Shown here piece after piece: positions 35,221 to 44,746 of a DNA stretch of 62,401 nt. A program made the translations under genes and the position numbers. How positions within the stretch are numbered: the stretch's first letter is position 1; every line of letters begins with the position of its first letter. Origin of the DNA: an uncultured Opitutia bacterium (lineage in GTDB: Bacteria > Verrucomicrobiota > Verrucomicrobiia > Opitutales > Opitutaceae); assembly GCA_903869665.1 (NCBI GenBank), contig CAIPZZ010000063.1, positions 1 to 62,401 of the forward strand, read 5' to 3'. The notes under the pieces are model-generated. The model was not told the DNA's origin, did not search any database, and was given only the letters and a program-made list of their open reading frames with translations.

Positions 35221-35249
35221 ACAACTCAAAACGTGCCGGGGGTTGTCAA
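35221..35249 (-). promoter_or_regulatory. possible promoter of the tRNA cluster
   Basis: On the minus strand a perfect TTGACA (35249-35244) stands 17 bases before AGTTGT (35226-35221), which is a poor -10 match. The start would fall about 10 bases before tRNA-Lys. Only the -35 hexamer is convincing. Confidence 0.3.
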
Positions 35250-35313
35250 CTTTGTTTTGAAATTCACCCTTGCCAAGGCTGCACGCAATGTCTGTTTTGG
35301 AACGCTCGCTCCT

Positions 35314-35508
35314 ATGCAAAAGACCAAAAAGTCCGTCGCCAAGCGCTTCAAATTGTCCGCCACGGGCAAGCTGATGCGCCGCACACCCGGCTTTCGGCAC
35401 CTGCTCGCCTCCAAAAGCACGAAGTCCAAACGCCGTGCCTCGAAGGACAAACAGGTCGCCGCCGGCCACGCCGCGCCTCTCAAGGCGTGCCTGCCCTTCG
35501 GCCTCTGA
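35314..35508 (+). CDS. rpmI: ribosomal protein bL35
   Basis: A 64-residue basic protein of the large subunit: MQKTKKSVAKRFKLSATGK, MRRTPGFRHLL and SKSTKSKRR match bL35. The ATG at 35314 gives the standard length. It precedes rplT by 94 bases as in most bacteria, but infC, usually upstream, is not here; tRNA genes on the opposite strand take its place. Confidence 0.95.
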   Translation: MQKTKKSVAKRFKLSATGKLMRRTPGFRHLLASKSTKSKRRASKDKQVAAGHAAPLKACLPFGL

Positions 35509-35602
35509 GCCGCCGGGCGCGTTCCCAACCCATATCTCGTCCGGCGGGTGACTCCCAACGAACCGACCTGCCGACGACCAACCCAACCAAAGGAAAACCA
35601 AC

Positions 35603-35986
35603 ATGGCTCGTGTCACCAACTCCCCAGCGTCGCGCAAGCGCCGCAAGAAAGTCCTGAAATACGCCAAAGGCTATTTCGGCAACAAGTCCCGTCTCTTCCG
35701 CTACGCGAAAGAGGCCGTCCAGCACGCCTGGCAATACGCCTACATTGATCGGAAGAAAAAGAAGGCCAATTTCCGCGGCCTCTGGATCGTCCGTCTCAAC
35801 GCCGCCTGCCAGGCCAACGGTATCAGCTACAGCCGCTTCATCGAGGGGCTGAAAGCCGCCAAGATCGAGCTGGACCGCAAGGTTCTCAGCGACCTCGCCA
35901 TCCGCGACGAGCCGGCGTTTGCCGCCGTCGTCGCGCAGGCCAAGTCCGCCCTCCAGACCAAGGCCGCCGCCGCGAAAAAGGCCTGA
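35603..35986 (+). CDS. rplT: ribosomal protein bL20
   Basis: A 127-residue basic protein of the large subunit needed early in assembly. It begins [19 protein letters not shown] and has [17 protein letters not shown] and [19 protein letters not shown]. The C-terminal half carries the globular RNA-binding domain. It is followed by a strong terminator and then pheS. Confidence 0.97.
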   Translation: MARVTNSPASRKRRKKVLKYAKGYFGNKSRLFRYAKEAVQHAWQYAYIDRKKKKANFRGLWIVRLNAACQANGISYSRFIEGLKAAKIELDRKVLSDLAIRDEPAFAAVVAQAKSALQTKAAAAKKA

Positions 35987-36036
35987 GTCCCGACAGCACG
36001 TTCGGGCGGTTATCTGCCCGCCACGAGTTAGTTTCC

Positions 36037-36069
36037 AAGGACGGGCTTCGTTTGAAGCTCGTCCTTTTT
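36037..36069 (+). terminator. terminator (or attenuator) between rplT and pheS
   Basis: AGGACGGGCTTC (36038-36049) pairs with GAAGCTCGTCCT (36054-36065) around a GTTT loop, with one G-T pair, and runs into TTTTT. In enterobacteria an attenuator lies at this place before pheST. No Phe-rich leader peptide was found here, so simple termination after rplT is the safer reading. Confidence 0.8.
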
Positions 36070-36200
36070 GTTTGAACCGCTGTCTTCGGGACGAATTTCG
36101 CTGACGAACGGGGCGCAACGGCGCAAAGTGGCCAGCAGCTAAAAAGTATTTCCTTTCGCCCGTTGCCACCTCGCGCCCTTGCGTTTCAAGAATTTTCCCG

Positions 36201-37244
36201 ATGCAAGACCAACTCACCGCCCTCCTCGCCAAGGCCGCCGCCGAGCTGCCCGCGCTGAAGACGCGCCCCGAGTTCGAGGCCGCCAAGGCCCGCTACGTCG
36301 GCCCGCACGGCGAGCTCACCGCGCTGATGAAGCAGATGGGCGCGCTTTCCAAGGAACAAAAGCCCGCCGCCGGCAAGCTTATCAACGAGACGAAAACCCA
36401 GCTCGCCACCCAGCTTGACGCCGCGCTTGCCCGCATCGCCGATGCCGAGCTCGCCGCCCAGCTCGGCCCGGCGTTGGACCCCACGCTCCCGTCGCCCGAT
36501 GCCGGCCCCGGCACGCGCCACCCGCTGACGCTTGTGCGTGAGGAGATGTGCCGCATCCTCCGCAAAGTCGGCTTCACCGTTGCCGACGGTCCAGAGGTCG
36601 AGACCGAGTTCTATTGCTTCGACGCCCTGAGCACTCCTGCCGACCACCCGGCGCGGGACGAGAAAGACACGTTTTATTTCCCCGCTTCCGCCCGTTTCGG
36701 CAACGTCGCCCAAAAAGTCCCCGGTGAAAAATATCTTCTCCGGACCCACACCTCGTCCGTGCAGATCCGCACCATGCTCAAGGGCGAACCGCCGATCCGC
36801 ATCGTCTCGCCCGGACGCGTCTACCGCCGCGACACCTCCGACGCCACGCACAGCGCCAACTTTCACCAGCTCGAGTGCCTTTATGTGGACAAGGGCGTGA
36901 CCGTCCGCGACCTCAAGGCGCTGCTCGACCATATTTTTGTCTCGCTCCTCGGCCAGGACACCAAGACCCGCTTCCGTCCACACTACTTCGGCTACACCGA
37001 GCCAAGCTTCGAGGTGGATCTTGGCGCCGCGCATCTGCCGAAGGTGAAAAAGCCGTGGATTGAGATCGGCGGCTGCGGGATGGTGGATCCCACCGTGTTT
37101 GAGGCCGTCGGTTACGACCCCGAGGTCTGGACCGGCTACGCTTTTGGCATGGGCCTCGAGCGCCTCGCGATGCTCCTCTACGGCATCGATGACATCCGAT
37201 ATTTCTACCAAAACGACCTGCGCTTCCTGAAGCAGTTTGCCTGA
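36201..37244 (+). CDS. pheS: phenylalanyl-tRNA synthetase alpha subunit
   Basis: A 347-residue catalytic subunit of the alpha2-beta2 enzyme. The N-terminal coiled coil (about 1-90) binds tRNA. The class II motifs are present: HPLTLVREEM, the motif 2 strand RIVSPGRVYRRDTSDATH with FHQLECLYVD, and motif 3 YAFGMGLERLAMLLYG. The ATG at 36201 gives the standard start. pheT follows after 10 bases. Confidence 0.97.
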   Translation: MQDQLTALLAKAAAELPALKTRPEFEAAKARYVGPHGELTALMKQMGALSKEQKPAAGKLINETKTQLATQLDAALARIADAELAAQLGPALDPTLPSPDAGPGTRHPLTLVREEMCRILRKVGFTVADGPEVETEFYCFDALSTPADHPARDEKDTFYFPASARFGNVAQKVPGEKYLLRTHTSSVQIRTMLKGEPPIRIVSPGRVYRRDTSDATHSANFHQLECLYVDKGVTVRDLKALLDHIFVSLLGQDTKTRFRPHYFGYTEPSFEVDLGAAHLPKVKKPWIEIGGCGMVDPTVFEAVGYDPEVWTGYAFGMGLERLAMLLYGIDDIRYFYQNDLRFLKQFA

Positions 37245-37254
37245 TCGCAGCCCG

Positions 37255-39708
37255 ATGAAAATTTCTCTCAACTGGCTCAAGGACTATGTTAAGCTCGATG
37301 CCTCCATCGAGGAGATCGCGCGTGCGGTCACCTTCCTCGGCTTCGAGGTCGAGGGTGTCCTCAACACCGGCGCGCCGAAACTCGACCACGTTGTCGTTGG
37401 CGAAATCCTCACGCGCACCAAGATTCCAAATCTCAAGAAGGAGATTTCGCTCTGCACCGTCGACGTCGGTCCCGCCGGCGGCGTGAAGACCATCGTCTGC
37501 GGTGCACACAATTGCGACCCTGGCCGCCGCGTGCCGGTCGCGTTGCCCGGCGCCGTGCTGCCCGGTGATTTCAAGATCACCGCGTCGAAAAAATACGGCC
37601 ACGAGTCGCAGGGCATGCTCTGCGGGCCCGACGAAATCGGTCTGCCCGAGGGCGATGGCCTGCTCATCCTCAATGGACTGCCCGCGCTCGGCACACCCAT
37701 CAACGAGGTGCTGCCTCCCGGCGACACCGTCTTCGACATCGAGATCACGCCGAACCGCCCCGACTGCCAGTCGCACCTCGGCATCGCGCGCGAACTCGCC
37801 GCGTGGTTCAAGCTCCCGCTCATTTACCCGCAGGAAAAGTTCCGCGGTGACCTCGCCGGCGCCCCTGACCGCGCCGACCTGCTCCACGCCGTCCGCGTGG
37901 ACGCGCCCGAGGACTGCCAGCTCTACAGCGCCCACATCATCACCGGCGTGAAAATCGGGCCCAGCCCCGACTGGATGCAGCGCCGTCTTGCCGCCGTCGG
38001 CCTCCGCCCGGTCAACAACGTCGTGGACGTCGGCAATTACGTGATGCTGGAGACCGGCCAGCCGCTCCACGCTTTCGATGCCCGCAAACTCGGCGGCGGC
38101 CAGATCGTTGTGCGCCGCGCGGCTGACGGCGAAAAGCTCACCACGCTTGACGGCAAGGAGCGCGCGCTCACCTCGCGCATGCTGGTCATCGCCGACGCGC
38201 AGCGCCCGGTTGTCATTGCCGGCATCATGGGCGGCGAAGCCTCCGGGGTTGCCGCCGACACCGCCGACCTCGTGCTGGAGTGTGCCATCTTCAACAAGCA
38301 GTCCGTCCGCCGCACCTCGCGCCAGCTCGGCCTCGCGTCCGACTCCTCCTATCGCTACGAGCGCGGTGTGGACGCGCACAGCGCGCTCGAGGCCGCGTGG
38401 CGCGCGGTTGATCTCATCCTCGAGACTGCTGGCGGCCAGGTCGCCGGCCCCGTGTTCAAGATCGGCGGCGAGGCGCCATGGCAGCGTGAGATCGTTGTCA
38501 CGCGCGACTATATCACCGAGAAGCTCGGCTTCGACATCCCCGCCGCTGCGATGCGCGCCGCCTTCGAGTCGCTGGAGCTTAACGTCACTCGGGAGGAGCC
38601 GACCGAGAAACGCGGCCCCGCATGGACCGTTGCCATTCCGAGCTGGCGCGACGACCTCGACCGTCCGGTTGACCTCGTCGAGGAGGTGCTGCGCCTTTAC
38701 GGCACCGAGAAAATTCCCGCCGCCACCGTGCGCGCGCCCGGCCTCGTCGGGGACGACGCCCCGGCCGCGCTCTTCAACCGGCGGGTGACCGACTACCTTG
38801 TCGGCCACGATTTTCACGAGTGCGTGAGCTACACGCTCCGTCCCGCCAAAGAGGTCGCCGCCTGGATCGCGCCCTCGCCGACGGACGCGCTGGCACTCGC
38901 CAACCCTTTCGTTGACGAGCAATCGCACCTACGCGCCTCGCTTGTGCCGGGCCTGCTGGAGTCGCTCCGGATCAACCAGTCGCGCGGTGTCGCCGTCTCC
39001 CGGCTGTGCGAGACGGGCCGCGTCTTTGTCGATCGCGAGGGTCAGGTCTATGAATGCGCCTCCGTCGCCTTTGTGATCGCCCGGTCGGTCGGCGAGCGCG
39101 CCTGGCTGAAACGTGAGCCGGCCGATTTTTATACGGCAAAACACCATGTGCTCGCGCTCGCCTCCTCCGCCGGGGTGGATCTCTCGCGCTCGCCCATTGC
39201 CGCCGCGCCCGCGTGTGACTGGCAGGCCGGGCACTCCGCCGCGCTCCACGACCACGGCCACGCCTGGGCCGCGCGCTTTGGCCTGCTCAACCTCGCGGCT
39301 GTGCAGGCGCTCGGCGTCGCGGGCCAGGTCTATGCCGGCGAGTTCGCCATCCTGCCCGAAAAACTTCCCGCCGCCGCCGCGCGCCGTCGCTTCTCCGACT
39401 TCAGCCTGTTTCCCGCCGCGTTGCGCGACCTCGCGCTCGTGGTGAGCGAGACCGTGCCCGCCGCCGAGGTGCAGCGGCAGCTTACCCAGGCCGCCCGCGC
39501 TGCCGCCGGTAGCGCCTTCGCCGTTGAGAGCGTGGGCGTGTTCGACGTCTATCGCGGCCAGGGCCTGCCCGAGGGCAAGAAGAGCCTCGCGTTCGCCCTC
39601 GTGTTTCGCTCCGCCGCGCGAACCCTCACTGACGACGAGGTCAACGCGGCCTTGGCCAAAATCCAGGCTGCGATCACCGCCGAAGGAGCAATCACCATCC
39701 GCACCTGA
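37255..39708 (+). CDS. pheT: phenylalanyl-tRNA synthetase beta subunit
   Basis: An 817-residue subunit. It starts MKISLNWLKDYVKLD, then an OB-fold tRNA-binding domain (VVGEILTRTKIPNLKKEISL), B3/B4 editing region with ITPNRPDCQSHLGIARELA, the B5 domain and a C-terminal FDX-ACB anticodon-binding domain. It acts with PheS and hydrolyses Tyr-tRNA(Phe). The gene ends 8 bases before gatC, suggesting one transcript for pheST-gatCAB. Confidence 0.97.
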   Translation: MKISLNWLKDYVKLDASIEEIARAVTFLGFEVEGVLNTGAPKLDHVVVGEILTRTKIPNLKKEISLCTVDVGPAGGVKTIVCGAHNCDPGRRVPVALPGAVLPGDFKITASKKYGHESQGMLCGPDEIGLPEGDGLLILNGLPALGTPINEVLPPGDTVFDIEITPNRPDCQSHLGIARELAAWFKLPLIYPQEKFRGDLAGAPDRADLLHAVRVDAPEDCQLYSAHIITGVKIGPSPDWMQRRLAAVGLRPVNNVVDVGNYVMLETGQPLHAFDARKLGGGQIVVRRAADGEKLTTLDGKERALTSRMLVIADAQRPVVIAGIMGGEASGVAADTADLVLECAIFNKQSVRRTSRQLGLASDSSYRYERGVDAHSALEAAWRAVDLILETAGGQVAGPVFKIGGEAPWQREIVVTRDYITEKLGFDIPAAAMRAAFESLELNVTREEPTEKRGPAWTVAIPSWRDDLDRPVDLVEEVLRLYGTEKIPAATVRAPGLVGDDAPAALFNRRVTDYLVGHDFHECVSYTLRPAKEVAAWIAPSPTDALALANPFVDEQSHLRASLVPGLLESLRINQSRGVAVSRLCETGRVFVDREGQVYECASVAFVIARSVGERAWLKREPADFYTAKHHVLALASSAGVDLSRSPIAAAPACDWQAGHSAALHDHGHAWAARFGLLNLAAVQALGVAGQVYAGEFAILPEKLPAAAARRRFSDFSLFPAALRDLALVVSETVPAAEVQRQLTQAARAAAGSAFAVESVGVFDVYRGQGLPEGKKSLAFALVFRSAARTLTDDEVNAALAKIQAAITAEGAITIRT

Positions 39709-39716
39709 GCCCTGTC

Positions 39717-40007
39717 ATGTCCGCCCCCGTCGACCTCAACATTGACCACGTCGCCAAGCTCGCGCGCATCGCGCTGACGCCGGAAGAGCGCGCGCAGTTC
39801 GCTCGTCAGCTCGGCGATGTGCTCGCTTCCATTGAGCAGCTCAAGCGGGTGGACGTGTCGGGCGTCGAGCCGACGGCACACGCTTTTCCGGTCAGTAACG
39901 TCTGGGCCGAGGACGTGCCGCAGCCTAGCCTGTCTGCCGAGGCCGCGCTTCGCAACGCGCCCGCGCAGCGCGACCACATGGTCGTCGTCCCCAAAGTCGT
40001 GGAGTGA
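39717..40007 (+). CDS. gatC: Asp/Glu-tRNA amidotransferase subunit C
   Basis: A 96-residue small subunit that bridges GatA and GatB. It has [15 protein letters not shown] near the start and the C-terminal [17 protein letters not shown] typical of GatC. gatA follows after 5 bases. Confidence 0.95.
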   Translation: MSAPVDLNIDHVAKLARIALTPEERAQFARQLGDVLASIEQLKRVDVSGVEPTAHAFPVSNVWAEDVPQPSLSAEAALRNAPAQRDHMVVVPKVVE

Positions 40008-40012
40008 TCACT

Positions 40013-41476
40013 ATGGCCGACGAACTCATCTTCAAGCCGGTGGCTGAATTAGCCGCGTTGCTCGATGCGAAGAAAATCTCCGCGGTCGAGTTGACGCAGG
40101 CTGTGGTCGCGCGCACGCAAGCCGTCGAGCCGCAAGTGCGGGCGTTTAATTCGTTCGACCAGGCCGACGCCCTTGCGCAAGCCGCCGCGTCCGACGCCCG
40201 CCGGTCGGCAGGGCAGGGCAGGGGACCGCTTGATGGCATCCCAGTAGGCATAAAGGATGTGATCTCCGTCGCCGGTCAGCCACTCACGGCGTCGAGCAAG
40301 ATGCTGGCGAACTTCGTCTCGCCCTACGACGCAACCGTGACGGAAAAGCTGCGGAACGCCGGCGCGGTCGTCTGGGGGCGGCTCAACCTCGACGAGTTCG
40401 CGATGGGCTCCTCGACGGAGAACTCGGCTTTTGGCGCGACGCGCAACCCGTGGGATCTCACGCGCGTGCCGGGCGGTTCGTCGGGCGGCAGCGCGGCGGC
40501 GCTCGCGGCGGGCGAGGCCATCGCCACGCTCGGCTCGGACACCGGCGGCTCCATCCGCCAACCAGCCGCGCTCTGCGGCGTGGTCGGACTGAAGCCGACC
40601 TATGGCCTCGTGTCGCGCTACGGGCTGATCGCGTTCGCCTCGTCGCTCGACCAGATCGGGCCGTTCGCCCGCACCGTGGAGGATGCCGCGATTGTGCTCG
40701 GTGCCATCGCTGGCCACGATGAACGCGACTCGACCTCGTTTAAGACGGAAATCCCCGACTACCGCACCGAGCTGAAGCAGCGCAACGGCCCTTGGCGCAT
40801 CGGCATTCCGAAGGAGTATTTCGGCGCGGGCCTCGATCCCGAGGTGGCTGCGGCGGTGGAGAAAGCCATCGCATTTTACCGGGCGCAGGGCTGCGAGATC
40901 AAGCAGGTGTCGCTGCCACACACGGAGCACGGCGTGAGCGTCTATTACATTATCGCCACGGCCGAGTGCTCCTCGAACCTCTCGCGTTACGACGGCATCC
41001 GCTACGGGCACCGCGCGAAGCAGGCCAAGGACGTCGTTGATCTCTATTTCCAGTCGCGCGCCGAGGGCTTTGGCCCCGAGGTGAAACGCCGCATCATTCT
41101 TGGCACCTACGTCCTCAGCAGCGGCTACTACGACGCCTACTACCTACGCGCGCAGAAAGTCCGCACGCTCATCCGGCAGGATTTTCTCAACGCCTTCCGT
41201 GAGGTAGATGTGTTGCTCACGCCCACCTCGCCCACGCCGGCGTTCAAGGCCGGCGAAAAGGCCGACCCGCTGGCGATGTATCTCTGCGACATTTACACCA
41301 TCGGCGTGAACCTGGCCGGACTGCCCGGCGTCAGTGTGCCCTGCGGCTTCTCCTCCGGCGGACTGCCCATCGGACTACAGCTCATCGGCCAGCCGTTCAA
41401 GGAAGCCGAGCTACTCGCCATTGCGCACGCCTACGAGCAGGCGCATAACTGGAAAGATCGGCATCCGACCCTTTGA
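40013..41476 (+). CDS. gatA: Asp/Glu-tRNA amidotransferase subunit A
   Basis: A 487-residue amidase-signature enzyme releasing ammonia from glutamine. The Ser-cisSer-Lys triad lies in GIPVGIKDV (Lys), [10 protein letters not shown] and [16 protein letters not shown]. The ATG at 40013 gives the usual N terminus. A tRNA-Gln gene is present nearby, but GatCAB commonly also makes Asn-tRNA or Gln-tRNA by transamidation; which one applies cannot be told from this window. It is one base from gatB. Confidence 0.97.
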   Translation: MADELIFKPVAELAALLDAKKISAVELTQAVVARTQAVEPQVRAFNSFDQADALAQAAASDARRSAGQGRGPLDGIPVGIKDVISVAGQPLTASSKMLANFVSPYDATVTEKLRNAGAVVWGRLNLDEFAMGSSTENSAFGATRNPWDLTRVPGGSSGGSAAALAAGEAIATLGSDTGGSIRQPAALCGVVGLKPTYGLVSRYGLIAFASSLDQIGPFARTVEDAAIVLGAIAGHDERDSTSFKTEIPDYRTELKQRNGPWRIGIPKEYFGAGLDPEVAAAVEKAIAFYRAQGCEIKQVSLPHTEHGVSVYYIIATAECSSNLSRYDGIRYGHRAKQAKDVVDLYFQSRAEGFGPEVKRRIILGTYVLSSGYYDAYYLRAQKVRTLIRQDFLNAFREVDVLLTPTSPTPAFKAGEKADPLAMYLCDIYTIGVNLAGLPGVSVPCGFSSGGLPIGLQLIGQPFKEAELLAIAHAYEQAHNWKDRHPTL

Positions 41477-41477
41477 G

Positions 41478-43025
41478 ATGAACTACGAAGCCGTCATCGG
41501 TCTGGAGGTCCACGTGCAGGTGAAAACCCGCTCGAAGATCTTCGCGCGCGTCGCCACTGGCTACGGCTCGCCGCCGAACACCCTCACCGACCCCGTCGTG
41601 CTCGCGCTCCCTGGCACACTACCGGTGATGAACAAGGCGGCGCTCGATGCCATCATCAAGACCGGCCTCATGCTCGGCTGCGAGATTGCCCCTGTCTGCA
41701 AATGGGACCGCAAAAATTACTTCTACCCCGACTCGCCGAAGAACTACCAGATCTCCCAATACGACCAGCCCATCTGCCTCGGCGGAGCGGTAGAGATCGA
41801 GCTGCCCGGCCCTGCGCGCAACATCATGGGCGAGCACAAAAAAATCCCGCTCACCCGCATCCACCTCGAAGAGGATGTGGGCAAGCTCAACCACGGCGCG
41901 ACCGACTCGTTGGTGGATTACAACCGCGCCGGCACACCGCTCATGGAGATTGTCTCCGAGCCGGCGATGCACACCGCCGAGGAGGCGTTCGCCTACCTGA
42001 CCTCGCTGCGGCAGACCATCATCTACGGCGGCATTTCCGACTGCGACATGGAGAAGGGACAACTCCGTTGTGATGCCAACATCTCCATCCGTCCCGTCGG
42101 TGAGACGAAGCTCGGCACCAAGGTGGAGCTGAAAAACCTCAACTCCATCTCGTTCGTCCGCGACGGCATTGCCCATGAGATCAAGCGCCAGCTCGCCGTC
42201 GTCGCCGCTGGCGGCACGCTTGTGCAGGAGACGCGCGACTACGACGGGCAAACTGGCGCGTCGCAGTCGCTCCGGTCGAAGGAAATGGCGCACGACTACC
42301 GCTACTTTCCTGACCCTGACCTCATGCCGGTGAAGGTGGACGATGCGTGGAAGGCGCGCATCCGCGCTGAATGTCCCGAGTTGCCGTTCGACAAGCAGCG
42401 CCGCTTTTTCGAGCAATACCAACTGCCCTACACGCTCACCTCCGTGCTCGTTCCGGATCACGCGCTGAGCGATTACTTCGAAGAGGCCGTGAAGCTTGGG
42501 GGTAAGCCACAGGCCGTGGGCAACTGGATCGTCAACGATCTCCTGCGCGAGCTCGGCTTAGCGCAATTGGGCTACAGCGCCCAAATCATGCGTGACAGTA
42601 AAAGACTGACTGAGGAGCAAATCACAGAAACGGGAACATTTTTCTCGCGGAAATCCGAGCATCCATCATTGGCCAATATTAAAATCCGCCCCGCGCACAT
42701 CGCCGCTTTAGTGGGTCTGGTCGAAGCCGGGACCGTGCTCAACCAAGCCGCGAAGGAAATTTTTACTGAGATGTTCACCACTGGCGAAATGCCTGATGCC
42801 ATCGCGGAAAAGCGCGGCCTCAAGGCCACCCCGACCGACAGCAACGAGCTGGAACAATGGTGCCGCGAGTCCATCGCCGCCAACGCCGAGGCCCTCGCCG
42901 AGTTCAAGGCGGGCAAGGACAGCGCGATCAACGCCTTCAAAGGCCCCGTGATGAAGGCCGCCAAAGGCAAGGCCAACCCGAAGCTGGTGGACGAGACCCT
43001 CCGCCGCCTGCTCGCGGGGATGTGA
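41478..43025 (+). CDS. gatB: Asp/Glu-tRNA amidotransferase subunit B
   Basis: A 515-residue subunit that binds the mischarged tRNA and phosphorylates the acyl group. It has YEAVIGLEVHVQ at the start, YFYPDSPKNYQISQYDQP, HLEEDVGKLNH and a C-terminal helical/YqeY-type domain. The ATG at 41478 is one base after the gatA stop. It is the last gene of the operon. Confidence 0.97.
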   Translation: MNYEAVIGLEVHVQVKTRSKIFARVATGYGSPPNTLTDPVVLALPGTLPVMNKAALDAIIKTGLMLGCEIAPVCKWDRKNYFYPDSPKNYQISQYDQPICLGGAVEIELPGPARNIMGEHKKIPLTRIHLEEDVGKLNHGATDSLVDYNRAGTPLMEIVSEPAMHTAEEAFAYLTSLRQTIIYGGISDCDMEKGQLRCDANISIRPVGETKLGTKVELKNLNSISFVRDGIAHEIKRQLAVVAAGGTLVQETRDYDGQTGASQSLRSKEMAHDYRYFPDPDLMPVKVDDAWKARIRAECPELPFDKQRRFFEQYQLPYTLTSVLVPDHALSDYFEEAVKLGGKPQAVGNWIVNDLLRELGLAQLGYSAQIMRDSKRLTEEQITETGTFFSRKSEHPSLANIKIRPAHIAALVGLVEAGTVLNQAAKEIFTEMFTTGEMPDAIAEKRGLKATPTDSNELEQWCRESIAANAEALAEFKAGKDSAINAFKGPVMKAAKGKANPKLVDETLRRLLAGM

Positions 43026-43112
43026 GCGCCTAGGCCGCTGGCGGTTCGCGTTTCTAAGCATTCGGCGAATTGCCTCCCCATTCCTCGCGATAGTCTTCAC
43101 GGTGCGTGGCGC

Positions 43113-43982
43113 ATGGCGCTTATCGGCCAACATAACTCTCTCCGTATCGTCCGCGCGGCTCCGCCGGGGTTTTACCTCGACGGCGGCGCGCATGGGGAGA
43201 TTTTGCTGCCGGGGTGCTACATCCCACCCGGCGTGATGCCCGGCCAAACGATGGACGTTTTTGTGTGCCGGGATTCCGAGGATCGGCTGATCGCAACGAC
43301 GGAGAAACCCTACGCGGTGGTCGGCGAATTTGCGTTTCTACGCGTGGTGGGCGTCAATCCACGCGTGGGCGTGTTCTTAGACTGGGGGCTGGAGAAGGAC
43401 CTGCTCCTGCCGATGCGCGAGCAAGTTGGGCCGCTGAAGGTGGGCGACTGGCTCATCGTGCGCGTGGCCCTCGACCAGAAATCTGACCGCATTTTCGCGA
43501 GCGCGCGCCTGCCCCGCTGGCTCGACCGTGACATGCCTAAATATCCGGAGGGCCAGCGTGTGCGGCTGTTGGTCATGGGTGCGACCCCGTTGGGCTACAA
43601 GGTGATCGTGGAACATGCGCATATCGGCCTTATTTATCGCACCGATCTCGCCGACGAGCTCGCGGTGGGCCAGCCGCTGGTGGGCTATGTGCGGGCACCA
43701 CGATTCGACGGCCGGCTCGACATCGCGCTCGACCGGGCGGGCTTTCACCGCATCGCGCCGCTCACCGAGCAAATTCTCGCCGCGCTCAATGCAGCCGGCG
43801 GTCGGCTGCCTTACCATGACGACAGCACGCCGCTGCAAATCCGAACGGCGTTTGGCGTGAGCAAGAAGGCGTTCAAGCAGGCCATCGGTGCACTCTACCG
43901 TGATCGGCGCATCAAGATCGAGGCGCACGCCATCCGGATCGCGACGGACACGAGGCCGGTGGAGCCGGGCCGCATGAAATGA
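43113..43982 (+). CDS. CvfB-like S1-domain RNA-binding protein
   Basis: A 289-residue cytoplasmic protein with tandem S1-like OB folds and a C-terminal winged helix (RTAFGVSKKAFKQAIGALYRDRRI). The segments GVFLDWGLEKDLLLP and YPEGQRVRLLV are characteristic of the CvfB/YitL family, implicated in RNA binding and gene regulation. It stands 87 bases after gatB on the same strand. Confidence 0.88.
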   Translation: MALIGQHNSLRIVRAAPPGFYLDGGAHGEILLPGCYIPPGVMPGQTMDVFVCRDSEDRLIATTEKPYAVVGEFAFLRVVGVNPRVGVFLDWGLEKDLLLPMREQVGPLKVGDWLIVRVALDQKSDRIFASARLPRWLDRDMPKYPEGQRVRLLVMGATPLGYKVIVEHAHIGLIYRTDLADELAVGQPLVGYVRAPRFDGRLDIALDRAGFHRIAPLTEQILAALNAAGGRLPYHDDSTPLQIRTAFGVSKKAFKQAIGALYRDRRIKIEAHAIRIATDTRPVEPGRMK

Positions 43983-44004
43983 GAGGCGCGCCTTTCCAAT
44001 CCTT

Positions 44005-44319
44005 ATGTCCAAGTCTCCCGCTCCTCAATCCGCTCCGGCAGCCGTCACGCGCGTTGTTGTCGTGCGCGAAATCCCAATCGAGTTGTGCCAGTTTCTGAAA
44101 TTTGGCGGACTCGCGGAGAGCGGCGGCGCGGCGAAGCAGGCGATCAGCGACGGCTTGGTGTTGCTCAACGGCAAGGTGGAGACGCGGAAGCGGAAGCAGC
44201 TTGTAGCGGGTGACCAAGTCAGCTTCGCCGGCGAAACGCTGGTTGTGAGCCTAGGCGATGGGCCGCCGTTGGGAACGGCCGCGCGCGGCTCAAGGTTGCC
44301 CGGCGCGCGAGTCAACTAA
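44005..44319 (+). CDS. S4-domain RNA-binding protein (YbcJ/YaaA-like)
   Basis: A 104-residue protein with an S4 core: LCQFLKFGGLAESGGAAKQAISDGLVLLNG and ETRKRKQLVAGDQV. The N-terminal 15 residues are a Ser/Pro/Ala tail. The family binds structured RNA, often ribosomal. It begins 22 bases after the CvfB-like gene, and its last 30 bases overlap the convergent gene at 44290-44574. Confidence 0.85.
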   Translation: MSKSPAPQSAPAAVTRVVVVREIPIELCQFLKFGGLAESGGAAKQAISDGLVLLNGKVETRKRKQLVAGDQVSFAGETLVVSLGDGPPLGTAARGSRLPGARVN

Positions 44320-44574
44320 CGCCACCGGGGTGACCGGCGGCACGCGCGGCCCGTCCGGCTTAGGCGCCGGGACATGGGCGGCCTGACGCAGCACCTCGCC
44401 GGGAGAAACCTTGAGGCGGCGCGCGATGGCATTGAGCCGGGCCGCCTCAGGCAGGGTCAGCGCGGTGTGGCGCGCGCTGCCGTCGCGGTCGGTCCACGGC
44501 ACCTGCACCGGCCGTTGGCGGGTGGTTTTGATGAGATCGCGCAGAAAGGTTGGCTCGTCGGCGGGTGTTTCCAT
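44290..44574 (-). CDS. small hypothetical protein, possible DNA-binding helix
   Basis: A 94-residue acidic/basic mixed protein. The middle (residues about 40-66) has ALTLPEAARLNAIARRLKV followed by SPGEVLRQAA, which resembles a helix-turn-helix-like helical pair. The C-terminal tail is Pro-rich. It overlaps the S4 gene end tail-to-tail by 30 bases, which is unusual and weakens the call. It is downstream of sufD on the same strand. No family was recognised. Confidence 0.5.
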   Translation of the reverse strand: METPADEPTFLRDLIKTTRQRPVQVPWTDRDGSARHTALTLPEAARLNAIARRLKVSPGEVLRQAAHVPAPKPDGPRVPPVTPVALVDSRAGQP

Positions 44575-44746
44575 CCGGGCACCTGTTGACGCCTGTCGTG
44601 TCCGGGGTCAAGGCGCGCGACGGCCAGCCGGTATTTTGCTCAGCGGACTTGGCTCGGATGGCATGGCCTCCTTCCGGAAATCTGTGCGGGTAGCCGCAAG
44701 GAAGGCGGCCCTCATCAAGGGGCGCTGGGAGACGTCCGCCAGCGAG

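Noticed and set aside
36070-36200. Phe leader peptide for pheST attenuation
   Set aside because: The terminator is convincing, but no start codon with a run of Phe codons precedes it.
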